This document shows positions 1-7,256 of a stretch of 9,169 nt of DNA, piece after piece. The notes under the pieces were generated by a model. It was not told the origin of the DNA and searched no databases. It saw only the letters and a list, made by a program, of their open reading frames with translations. A program made the translations under genes and the position numbers. The DNA lies in contig SOKD01000359.1 of assembly GCA_004376305.1 (NCBI GenBank), positions 1 through 9,169 on the forward strand, given 5' to 3'. Within the stretch, counting starts at the first letter, position 1. Each line of letters begins with the position of its first letter. The stretch is from Candidatus Cloacimonadota bacterium. Its GTDB lineage: Bacteria > Hydrothermota > E44-bin80.

Positions 1-381
1 ATAGATACACGGAAATCTGGATAGGTGTGTTTCTGTTGACATTGGTTTCAAATGCTGTATATCTACGATTATCTTCTTGCTGTTAATGAATCCAATGGAA
101 AGGGGAATGCTCGTATTTTTCATCCAGAACGATTGGAGATTTTCTTGTTCAAAAATAAAAATCATTCCCTGGTTCTTGCCAAGTTTATCCCTGAACATTA
201 ATCCCTTTCTTCTTTCCTGAAGGTTATCACTGATCTCAACAAAGAGTGTTTCGTTCTGAATAACCACAAAGGGGGGGGGCTTTTTATTATGCTTGTTTGT
301 TTGCTGCAGTTCGTTTTTGCAGTGCAGACAAAATATGAGAGCAATGAGAACAAAAGGACCGGCGATTCTTTTGATAGTCAT
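1..381 (-). CDS. DUF192 family protein with hydrophobic N-terminus, 3' end cut by window edge
   Basis: The minus-strand frame is open from an ATG at 381 to the window edge, giving 127 codons with the C-terminus missing. Residues 7-21 are hydrophobic after MTIKR and end in Cys18 and Cys21, so export or membrane anchoring is likely; the residues before Cys21 (CLH) are not a canonical lipobox. Residues 38-127 match the DUF192 fold: a strand (FVVIQNETLFVEI), the ERRKGLMFRDKLGKNQGMIF segment, and the signature FWMKNTSIPLSIGF, where the usual Asp after PL is Ser. The family is small, often exported, and has no settled biochemical function. A run of nine C on the coding strand encodes Pro35-37 between the hydrophobic leader and the domain, and the frame is intact at this length. 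It lies 42 nt after the Memo-AMMECR1 gene and is probably the next gene of the operon. No strong Shine-Dalgarno is visible. Family assignment is firm; localisation is inferred. Confidence 0.85.
   Translation of the reverse strand, partial: MTIKRIAGPFVLIALIFCLHCKNELQQTNKHNKKPPPFVVIQNETLFVEISDNLQERRKGLMFRDKLGKNQGMIFIFEQENLQSFWMKNTSIPLSIGFINSKKIIVDIQHLKPMSTETHLSRFPCIY
271..279. repeat. Homopolymer tract of nine G (nine C on the coding strand)
   Basis: Nine consecutive G on the plus strand lie inside the DUF192 gene and encode three prolines in the linker after the hydrophobic N-terminus. Tracts of this length are prone to slipped-strand errors, so a one-base change would shift the frame before the DUF192 domain. 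Whether it varies in the population cannot be seen from one sequence. Confidence 0.9.
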
Positions 382-423
382 ATAAATGCTTTACTCTGTT
401 TTGTGGCATCTGAAGGATGATTT

Positions 424-1830
424 CTAATGCTTCAAGTCGTCTTCGTTAAAGATAAGCGCCTGAAAAATGAAGATGTCTGTGTCTGGTTCCTTGTAGGCAT
501 TGGGTGGTAGTCCGGCTTTGCGGCATGTTTGCTCAAGAAATATTTTTCGGTTCCATCCCTGTTCTGTTGCAACCTGGGGAAGTAGCAGACCTGAAAAAAT
601 ATCTTTTCGTATGTAAATACCATGTTTACCAATCTCAATTATTTCAGGATCATCTATCTTCTTAAGTGGTGTGAGAACTGATATTTCAATATGCAATTCA
701 TCAATTTCTTCCTTAGACACGGGAGGAAATCTTGGATCGTTGAGGGCTGCCGAGATAGCCATTTCACTTACTGATTCAACGAGTGGTTTTACAGCCTGTA
801 TGAAACCTATGCAACCTCTCAACATGCCTTGCATTGTTAAGGTTACAAAAACACCTTTTGGTTCATTGAGCCGCTCCGTTAAGGGCTCGATTTTGGGAAC
901 AGGTTTACCCTGTACTGCAGCCTGAAGTGAATTTCTTGCTACATCGAGAAGGAATACCTTTTCCTCCTTCGAAAGGATCTCCTCGTTGCCGGGATTTGAT
1001 CCATCCCTGGTAATAATATAACTCACATAACCCACGATGTAGCCAGTCTTATCACCGGTAACATCACCAGATGTTGTGTGTTCAATGAGCACCGATGTGG
1101 AAGCACCCATTGTTCTTGCAGCTCGAAGTACCGTATAAACAGGCCCGGCACCACATCCCACATTTTCGTTTGAAGTAAAGAGGTCTTTAAATCCATCAAT
1201 ATCGAATGCACCAATTGTTTTAAGAACAAGTGAATCACTTGCATAACAATCATTGTAGGAGTATCCGTGATAAAGATCTGTGCTCGCAACGAGCAGAATG
1301 TTTTCATTCCGAACAACCGAAACAAGAGCATCTGCCAGTCTATCGCATAACTGAGGATTCTGGTTCCCCATGATAATGGGAACGATTGTGAAGTTATCGA
1401 GGACCGTTTGTAAGAATGGAATTTGAACCTCAAGGGAGTGTTCCTGAAGGTGTCCCTGAGGGTAGTACTCTAAGAGATCATCCGCATCTATGAGCTTTTT
1501 CGACAATGATTCATTAATGGGGACCATCCCGAGTGGGGTTTTCCATCCCCCTTCTTTGTAAACGGATGCTGCGTTGAAGGCTGCACGGTGGCTTGGCCCT
1601 ATAAGAATAACCGTATCAAATTGCTTTCCCTCAAGTTGCCTGTAAGCTTTTGCAGCAATTTCTCCGCTGTATGGGTATCCTGCATGTGGGGCAATGATAC
1701 CAATAATATCTCCTTTAAAATCAATCCTTTTGGTTTTCTTAAAAAGCTCTTCAAGCATTGCTCTTAATGTATCAGGATCAGCTGGATAAAATGTCCCAGC
1801 AACTACTGGTTCTCTGTACTTTTTATTCAT
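424..1830 (-). CDS. Memo-AMMECR1 fusion protein (AmmeMemoRadiSam system proteins B and A in one chain)
   Basis: This 468-residue protein fuses two domains usually named Memo (about 5-272) and AMMECR1 (about 285-460). Memo markers are PVVAGTFYPADP near the start, APHAGYPYSG with His49, GPSH with His81, EHSLEVQIPFL, STDLYHG (Asp185, His188) and GCGAGP (Cys226). In human MEMO1 the matching His49, His81 and Cys244 form a metal site; the fold resembles extradiol dioxygenases. The AMMECR1 part carries the family hexapeptide LRGCIG (337-342), NDPRFPP and GLLLPQVATEQGWN. The two families recur beside a radical SAM enzyme, and their reaction is unknown; no radical SAM gene is in this window. The ATG at 1830 was chosen because an exceptional AAGGAGGGGAGGG precedes it. 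The frame stays open to a TTG at 1911 that would add 27 residues resembling a lipoprotein signal (KFIFFLLSTIIMFYPSGC), so an exported form is a real alternative. It follows the response regulator in the same operon. Confidence 0.93.
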   Translation of the reverse strand: MNKKYREPVVAGTFYPADPDTLRAMLEELFKKTKRIDFKGDIIGIIAPHAGYPYSGEIAAKAYRQLEGKQFDTVILIGPSHRAAFNAASVYKEGGWKTPLGMVPINESLSKKLIDADDLLEYYPQGHLQEHSLEVQIPFLQTVLDNFTIVPIIMGNQNPQLCDRLADALVSVVRNENILLVASTDLYHGYSYNDCYASDSLVLKTIGAFDIDGFKDLFTSNENVGCGAGPVYTVLRAARTMGASTSVLIEHTTSGDVTGDKTGYIVGYVSYIITRDGSNPGNEEILSKEEKVFLLDVARNSLQAAVQGKPVPKIEPLTERLNEPKGVFVTLTMQGMLRGCIGFIQAVKPLVESVSEMAISAALNDPRFPPVSKEEIDELHIEISVLTPLKKIDDPEIIEIGKHGIYIRKDIFSGLLLPQVATEQGWNRKIFLEQTCRKAGLPPNAYKEPDTDIFIFQALIFNEDDLKH

Positions 1831-1838
1831 GGTAATAT

Positions 1839-1851
1839 CCCTCCCCTCCTT
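1839..1851 (-). promoter_or_regulatory. Strong ribosome binding site for the internal ATG of the Memo-AMMECR1 gene
   Basis: The minus strand reads AAGGAGGGGAGGG, containing two anti-16S matches. The nearer GGAGGG lies 8 nt before the ATG at 1830 and the farther AAGGAGG lies 14 nt before it. This favours the 1830 start over the TTG at 1911, which has no comparable site. The same bases would encode DKEGRD if translation began at the TTG. Confidence 0.8.
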
Positions 1852-1915
1852 GTCACATCCGGAAGGATAAAACATAATGATTGTGGATAGTAGAAAAAAA
1901 ATGAACTTCAATTGC

Positions 1916-3361
1916 TTATTTTGTTTGTGATTTCAAGAGTTTCTCGAAACCCTCAATAACATGAGGATCAAGTTTTTTGCCTTTTTCTCCATTAAGATAT
2001 GCGAGTGCATCCTTGACACTCTTTCCTGCTTTTGCCTGTTCTTCAAAACTATATACAACAGCGAATATTCTTGAAAGGAGAGGAATCTTGTCACCTTTCT
2101 CTGAGAAATCTTCAAGTGAATATCGTATAATTTCAAGTGCTCTTCTGAGAAATCTTACATGACCAAGAATACTCTTTGTTTTTTCAAATATCTGTTTGTA
2201 ATCAGGCGTTTCTTCAGATAAAACAACCTTACCTATATCGTGAACAAGAGCAGCATACTTAATGTTCTTTATGTCTTCTTTATCAACATTCAGTTCCCGA
2301 GCGAGATCTTCACACAGTTCAGAGATTTTTTCAGAGGCATCTTTCAGTTCAGGGTATTTGAAACCTTTAATGAGTAGAAGTGAAAGTATTACCTCAAGTG
2401 AACTTCGCTGCAAATCGTCGAATAATGAAGCATTTTCAAGAGCTGTTGATGTTGTTGAAGAAAGCGTATTGAGTAGTTGAAGGGAATCCTTATCCATCTC
2501 ATCTGAATGGAAGATGCAGAGTGCACCAAGAGTCTTACCTCCTGCTAAAAGAGATGAGCATATGACCGGTCCCATTTCCTTTTTTCCAATTTTGATCTTT
2601 TTTTGCTGCGAAACTGATTTTTTTGTCACGCAAACATCGAAGGGAGAAATTTTTGTGTTTATTTCGGTACCGAGCGGAAGCGGTGAATCTCCTCCAATAC
2701 CTTTAACAATTGCTGTGGATTTGTCAACGTTGAGGAAAAGAATTATGCTACCTGAAGCGTCAAAGAGATCAACAGCAGCTTCGGGAATTGTCTTGAGCAG
2801 TTTCTCTATATGTATCTGCGCATTAATTTTATGTGAGGTTTTGTTTAGTTTTGATAACTGCTCAACTTTATATTCCAGCGCTTCATCGGTACGTGCTTTC
2901 TTTTCTTTGAGCATTGAATTCGCTTCAGACAGTTTCTCATTCGCTTCTGAAAGATCTGCAATAAGAATTTCCCTTTCTTTGAGGAGCATCCTGCGCTCTA
3001 TGGCATTTTTTACAAGTGTCTTTACCTGACTTGTTTCAAATGGCTTATTGATGTAGTCGTAAGCCCCTTCTCTCAGAGAAGCTATGGCAGTATCGAGGGA
3101 GGCAAAGCCTGTCATCATAACCACCTGGATATCTCTGTCGAAATCCTTTATTTCCTTCAACACCTGAGTCCCATCCTTTTCTGGAAGTCTGATATCTAAC
3201 AAAACAAGGTCTGGTAAAAATTCAGCAAGAGCATCGACCGCTTCTTCTCCGGATGTCTTTACTGCAATTTCGAATTCCGGGTTATCCTCCTTTAATACTT
3301 TTGCAAGGAATGTTGCCAGGGTTTCTTCATCGTCAACAATCATAACTTTTGGATTATCCAT
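1916..3361 (-). CDS. Response regulator: receiver, coiled coil, GAF and degenerate HD-GYP domain
   Basis: The protein has 481 residues. Residues 4-122 are a complete receiver domain: acidic pair Asp10/Asp11, phosphoacceptor Asp56 (LVLLDIRLP), Thr84 (MMTG) and Lys106 (NKPF). Residues about 124-175 are a charged coiled coil, 176-315 a GAF-like sensor domain, and 318-478 an HD-GYP-like domain. The last keeps ALVHDIGK (His374, Asp375), IPLLSRIFAVVYSF and LDPHVIEGFEKLL, but the HHExxxGxGYP region is replaced by RYSLEDFSEKGDK and the early GH pair is gone. Hydrolysis of cyclic di-GMP is therefore unlikely; binding or scaffolding is more plausible, by inference. There is no DNA-binding domain. The ATG at 3361 has AAAGGAG 8 nt upstream, overlapping the kinase stop codon, so it is probably translationally coupled to the kinase, its likely phosphodonor. 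Confidence 0.93.
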   Translation of the reverse strand: MDNPKVMIVDDEETLATFLAKVLKEDNPEFEIAVKTSGEEAVDALAEFLPDLVLLDIRLPEKDGTQVLKEIKDFDRDIQVVMMTGFASLDTAIASLREGAYDYINKPFETSQVKTLVKNAIERRMLLKEREILIADLSEANEKLSEANSMLKEKKARTDEALEYKVEQLSKLNKTSHKINAQIHIEKLLKTIPEAAVDLFDASGSIILFLNVDKSTAIVKGIGGDSPLPLGTEINTKISPFDVCVTKKSVSQQKKIKIGKKEMGPVICSSLLAGGKTLGALCIFHSDEMDKDSLQLLNTLSSTTSTALENASLFDDLQRSSLEVILSLLLIKGFKYPELKDASEKISELCEDLARELNVDKEDIKNIKYAALVHDIGKVVLSEETPDYKQIFEKTKSILGHVRFLRRALEIIRYSLEDFSEKGDKIPLLSRIFAVVYSFEEQAKAGKSVKDALAYLNGEKGKKLDPHVIEGFEKLLKSQTK

Positions 3362-3369
3362 GCTCTATT

Positions 3370-3376
3370 CTCCTTT
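3370..3376 (-). promoter_or_regulatory. Ribosome binding site of the response regulator, overlapping the kinase stop codon
   Basis: AAAGGAG on the minus strand ends 8 nt before the ATG at 3361. Its first two bases are the last two of the TAA that ends the upstream kinase gene, so ribosomes terminating on the kinase are placed to start the regulator, helping to keep the two proteins in proportion. Confidence 0.8.
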
Positions 3377-5405
3377 AAACCTCAGGGTCGATTGGTAAAA
3401 CTACTTTAACCATTGTACCTTTCTCCATTTTACTGGAGATTATGATGTATCCTTTGTGCTCTGAGATAATACGATAACAAATGGAGAGTCCCAATCCTGT
3501 CCCTCCCCTTTTTGTTGTAAAGAAAGGATTAAATATTCGTTCCCTGTCTGCTTCTGATATTCCCATGCCGTTATCGGTGATTCTTACTTCAAACCTGTTT
3601 TCCTTGTTGACCGTATTGGTTGTTATAATAATTTTGCCACCTTGATCTGATGCCTGCAGCGCATTGAGGAGTATATTATCGAAAACTTCTCGAATCTGAT
3701 CGCTATCAAGGCGCACCTGAGACATTTTTTGATCATACCCCTTAATGAGTTCTATTTCTTTCTCCTCAATATCATATTTGAGGAAAGCAAGTGAAATATC
3801 AATTAACTCTCCTATATCCACATTATCAAGTTTAATTGGTGGTCTATTTGCATATGAACTCATATCAGTTACGATACGATTTAATCGAGTAATCTCATTT
3901 ACGATGAGTGTAACAGCTTCTTTTTTATCATCATCAAGAAACCTGCCAAGGTATTGAACTCCAGTTTTGATTCCTGCAAGTGGATTTCTTATTTCATGTG
4001 CCATTCCGGCAGCCATTTCTCCAAGAGCTATGAGTCTGTCTTCTCTTCTCAAACCCTCTTCCACCTCTTTTATCTTGGTGAGTTCTTTCATAATTCCAAT
4101 TGCTCCAGTAATATTGCCTGACTCATCCTGCAGAAGAGATGTGCTGAAACCAATGGGAACTTTGTTGCCATCCTTACTGATAATGGTGGTTTCAATTCTC
4201 ATTAACGGCTTATTCTCCATGAGCGTGGTAAGCAAGGGATTAAGGGTTGCGTGCCTGTATTCAAAGAGTTGTTTGATGGTAATACGTTTTGCATCAAATT
4301 CAGAATATTCGAAAACTTTCTGGGCTGGTTTGTTCATGAGTGTTATGTTTCCCCATTTATCCACCGTTATAATGCCACTGGGGAATCCTTTGATAACACT
4401 ATTGACGAAATTATTTAAGTTCTCTATCTTTTTTGCATAGTACTGAGCTTCGTTCGATGCTACTATGCTTAATAGAATACCAGTAATAACAACGCTTATT
4501 CCTTTCAATGTTGTTGCCAGTGAATTATTCCATTTACCTTTCTGTTTGGAACCGAAAGCAACAATTCCTATAACATCCATCCCCTTCGGGAGAGGCATAA
4601 CATACAGACTTCTAATAGATTTGTTTCCTCTGAAGGTGCGCTTATTCTTTTTGATATCATTGATGAACAGATCATCATTCATTTGTACTGACCAACCAAT
4701 AGCGCAATCTTTGGTGATTTTGAATTGAGTATCAGGTTTAATACCCCACTCGTATCCTGTTTTATATTGCAGAAGCTTATTATCAATAGAGAGAAAGAAT
4801 CCGAAGGGCATGTATTTAAAGTTTTCCTGTATGAAATCGAATAATTTCCGAGACAACTCATCCACTCTTCGAATGCCTGATAATTCCTTCGATAGCTTCA
4901 TTGGTAGTGTTTGTTGTGCATGCTCTTGTCTCAGATGTTCATTCTCCTCCGCAAGCGAGCATAATGTTTCAATGTGCTTATTGAAGCTCCGGGCAAGTGT
5001 AAGATCCTTTTTGGTAAATGTCTTTTTTCCAGACCTCAAAATATGTATAACACCGATGGTTTCTTTCTTGTACGACAGGGGCACTGTAAGAGAGGCTGGT
5101 TGATTGCTTTCTTTGTTTTTTACAAATGTTTCACCGATTACACCAGTTCCCGGTTGGACGGTCTCCTCATGTGATCCTGTTTTCCTGCCACTATGGAAAG
5201 CGTTTCTGAGAAATAATGTTTTCTCATCGTACAGGTAGATGGTAACATTATCTGCGCCATATACTGTTTTTATCGTCTTGAGAATGTTCTTCACTGATTC
5301 TTGCTGTTTTTCGAACAAATCAATCGTGGAGGGAACTTTTTGTTTGTCTATTATACGATTTGCAATTTGTTTCTTCTTGGTCTTTGAGATAGGTTTCTTG
5401 CTCAA
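3375..5405 (-). CDS. Soluble sensor histidine kinase, GAF-GAF-PAS-HisKA-HATPase (NtrB-like core)
   Basis: This 676-residue protein has no signal peptide or clear membrane span and should be cytoplasmic. Domains in order: a basic N-terminus, GAF (about 30-150), a short helical linker, a second GAF-like domain (about 178-318), PAS (about 332-448, with GIITVDKWGNITLMNKPA and a PAC-like KDGNKVPIGF end), HisKA and the ATPase. The phosphorylated His is His470 in GMAHEIRNPLAGIK. The N box is NILLNALQA (577-585), G1 is DNGMG (611-615), the F box is FNPFFTTK and G2 is GGTGLGL (634-640), so the core looks fully active. The start is a TTG at 5405, 3 nt after the upstream stop, with no clear Shine-Dalgarno and no earlier Met, which suggests coupled reinitiation. 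Its likely partner is the next gene. The ligands of its sensor domains cannot be read from the sequence. Confidence 0.94.
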   Translation of the reverse strand: MSKKPISKTKKKQIANRIIDKQKVPSTIDLFEKQQESVKNILKTIKTVYGADNVTIYLYDEKTLFLRNAFHSGRKTGSHEETVQPGTGVIGETFVKNKESNQPASLTVPLSYKKETIGVIHILRSGKKTFTKKDLTLARSFNKHIETLCSLAEENEHLRQEHAQQTLPMKLSKELSGIRRVDELSRKLFDFIQENFKYMPFGFFLSIDNKLLQYKTGYEWGIKPDTQFKITKDCAIGWSVQMNDDLFINDIKKNKRTFRGNKSIRSLYVMPLPKGMDVIGIVAFGSKQKGKWNNSLATTLKGISVVITGILLSIVASNEAQYYAKKIENLNNFVNSVIKGFPSGIITVDKWGNITLMNKPAQKVFEYSEFDAKRITIKQLFEYRHATLNPLLTTLMENKPLMRIETTIISKDGNKVPIGFSTSLLQDESGNITGAIGIMKELTKIKEVEEGLRREDRLIALGEMAAGMAHEIRNPLAGIKTGVQYLGRFLDDDKKEAVTLIVNEITRLNRIVTDMSSYANRPPIKLDNVDIGELIDISLAFLKYDIEEKEIELIKGYDQKMSQVRLDSDQIREVFDNILLNALQASDQGGKIIITTNTVNKENRFEVRITDNGMGISEADRERIFNPFFTTKRGGTGLGLSICYRIISEHKGYIIISSKMEKGTMVKVVLPIDPEV

Positions 5406-5408
5406 TTT

Positions 5409-7166
5409 TTATGTTTGGTTTAGTCCGAACGCTGACATCTGGTGTGCAATAGCGGTAAGGAACGAAATTTGTTCCTTGTACAAAGCTGATGGTTTCAAGC
5501 CAAGGATGATAAGACATCCGGACAAGGTGAGCTTACTCATCAGGGGGAATATGTACAATCCTTTAATCTTATGATTGTACAGCTTTCTCATCAAGCCAGT
5601 GTGTTTCTTTTGTATTGAGTCGGCAATTAAAGGATTGCCGGTTCTGATTTCACTTATGAACTTTTCTTTGGCGTTATTCGACACATTTGCAAATACCTTT
5701 CTTATTTCTGCCGGTGCTTTCCAATAAGCTACTATCTTTGTATTACTGTTTCCGTTTATGCGCATGACGAGCGATATACATGAATCAAGGTTCTGGGAGA
5801 TCTGTTTGAGGATATTCGTAAATTTGCCCTTTTCTTCCTCGATGTGACGCAGTATTTGGCTGGTTTCGTACAGTGTGGATAGATAGTGTGCCTTTGTGAG
5901 AAGTTCTTCGAAAAACCTTGTTTTTTCGATAGTAATAGCCAGGCTATTTGCCAGCATTTCGGTAAACCTCAGGTCGGTTTCATCAAAGAAGTCTGGCTGT
6001 CTGCTGTCAATTGCTATAATGCCTGCTGGTTCGGTTCTGATTCTAATGGGAACAATCATTTCTGATTTGGTGTCCCGGAAGATTCGAAGGAAAGATCTTT
6101 CTCTATTTATATTTTTAACAATACGCGATTTGCCTGTTTTAAAAATGTCCTTTATTAATCCTTTTCCGGTTTTCATATTTTTTTCAATCTTGCTGCGTGC
6201 CTGTTCCATATCTTTTTCTGTATTAATGGAACTAAACAGTTTTAAAAGAGAAGATCCATGTCTCTGTTCTTGAGAAAGAAAGATTGCGCCCCTTTCATAA
6301 AGGAGTTCCTGCTGTAAACCCGCTGATACTTTGTTGAGGATTTCAGATATGGTATTGAGAGGGATAATGCTTTCAATTATCCGATGCACTTTCTCTCTCA
6401 TGTCTGTTGCTTTTTTAATTTGTTTGGAGATTTCATCGCTGTGTGTAATATCTTCCACCACGACAACGACGCCTCGCATTCCTTTATTTCTCTTCAGGGG
6501 GTAGCCTCTAATATTCAAAACAACTTGCTTTCCATCATTTGTTGTACCCGTTACATGATCTCTTTTTTCACTAACTCCTTTATCTATGATGTTTACAAAT
6601 GATTCCAGTAAACCGTATTTTTTCATTGTTGGAAAAAGCCGGAAGGCATTTTTGCCTATGATTTTCTTACTCCAATGGAAATTTTTCTCCATGAAATCGT
6701 TGTATCTTTCTATATTTCCTTGCGGATCGAGCACAACTATTCCTTCTTCGATGGAATTCAGAATATGCTTGTTGAGTGCTTCGAGATATTCCAGCTTTTC
6801 CTTTCTTATTCGCTCAAGAGAGAGATTTCTCCCCGTAAAGAAAAAACGCCCATCCTTAAGTTTTATACCTGCGAGTTCAAGTGATAAAATACCGCCATTT
6901 TTCTTCAAAATATGAACAATGAAGGGCTGACAGAACGAGCTTTCACGCAATGATCTGATGTTGTCAATACAAAGCTCAAGGGAATCAGGCGTCAGGAGTT
7001 CGATGAAACTCATATGAAGAATTTCCTTTTCTTTGTATCCGAGAATGTTTGTGGCAATATGATTCACATAGTTGAAATTGTAATTGTCCTTTATAATGAT
7101 GACAATACTGCTAAAATTCCTGAAAGTATCTTCAAGATTTGTTTGTTGATGCAAAGCATCTTTCAT
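5409..7166 (-). CDS. Multi-sensor PAS-PAS-GAF-GAF protein without a kinase or output domain
   Basis: The 585-residue protein carries only sensory modules: PAS (about 13-120, with YNFNYVNHIATNILGYKEKEI), a second PAS (about 130-245, with GIVVLDPQGNIERYN and a PAC-like RGYPLKRNKGMRG ending in VVVVEDIT), GAF (about 265-418, ending MIVPIRIRTEPAGIIAIDS) and a weaker GAF (about 430-580). There is no HisKA, ATPase, GGDEF, EAL or helix-turn-helix motif. It ends with a TAA 3 nt before the kinase gene, so it reads as an accessory sensor or as the sensory half of a split kinase; complex formation with the kinase is inferred. Start choice lies between a GTG at 7169 and an ATG at 7166; the ATG was taken because the promoter just upstream would put the transcript end at about 7168. 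No Shine-Dalgarno precedes either codon. Domain calls are confident for the PAS pair and the first GAF, moderate for the last. Confidence 0.9.
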   Translation of the reverse strand: MKDALHQQTNLEDTFRNFSSIVIIIKDNYNFNYVNHIATNILGYKEKEILHMSFIELLTPDSLELCIDNIRSLRESSFCQPFIVHILKKNGGILSLELAGIKLKDGRFFFTGRNLSLERIRKEKLEYLEALNKHILNSIEEGIVVLDPQGNIERYNDFMEKNFHWSKKIIGKNAFRLFPTMKKYGLLESFVNIIDKGVSEKRDHVTGTTNDGKQVVLNIRGYPLKRNKGMRGVVVVVEDITHSDEISKQIKKATDMREKVHRIIESIIPLNTISEILNKVSAGLQQELLYERGAIFLSQEQRHGSSLLKLFSSINTEKDMEQARSKIEKNMKTGKGLIKDIFKTGKSRIVKNINRERSFLRIFRDTKSEMIVPIRIRTEPAGIIAIDSRQPDFFDETDLRFTEMLANSLAITIEKTRFFEELLTKAHYLSTLYETSQILRHIEEEKGKFTNILKQISQNLDSCISLVMRINGNSNTKIVAYWKAPAEIRKVFANVSNNAKEKFISEIRTGNPLIADSIQKKHTGLMRKLYNHKIKGLYIFPLMSKLTLSGCLIILGLKPSALYKEQISFLTAIAHQMSAFGLNQT

Positions 7167-7174
7167 CACTCATT

Positions 7175-7203
7175 ACTATACGATTTTTAAGATTGTATGT
7201 CAA
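7175..7203 (-). promoter_or_regulatory. Sigma-70-type promoter of the five-gene signalling operon
   Basis: On the minus strand a perfect -35 TTGACA (7203-7198) is followed by a 17-nt spacer and a -10 TATAGT (7180-7175), which matches TATAAT at five of six positions. The expected transcript start, about 7 nt downstream, falls near 7168, at the start codon of the first gene, implying a leaderless or nearly leaderless message. Assignment rests on consensus match and position. Confidence 0.8.
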
Positions 7204-7256
7204 GTGAAAAACAAGGGGGCATCTGCGTGTATGCATGGGGGAAGTTAAGATTTTGC

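Noticed and set aside
271..279. The G run as a frameshift that breaks the DUF192 gene
   Set aside because: Reading codon by codon, the frame before and after the nine-base run is the same and the domain follows without a stop, so the gene is intact within the window.
2514..3029. A 171-codon plus-strand open frame
   Set aside because: It lies antisense inside the response regulator, whose motifs are intact; the serine- and phenylalanine-rich peptide is what the complement of a Lys/Glu-rich coding sequence gives.
3967..4440. A 157-codon plus-strand frame with hydrophobic, membrane-like stretches
   Set aside because: It is the antisense shadow of the kinase PAS and HisKA region, has no ribosome site of note, and its hydrophobicity follows from complementing the coding strand.
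4458..4499. A membrane span in the histidine kinase at residues 303-316
   Set aside because: The stretch ISVVITGILLSIVA is short and sits where the last helix of the second GAF domain is expected; there is no second span or periplasmic domain.
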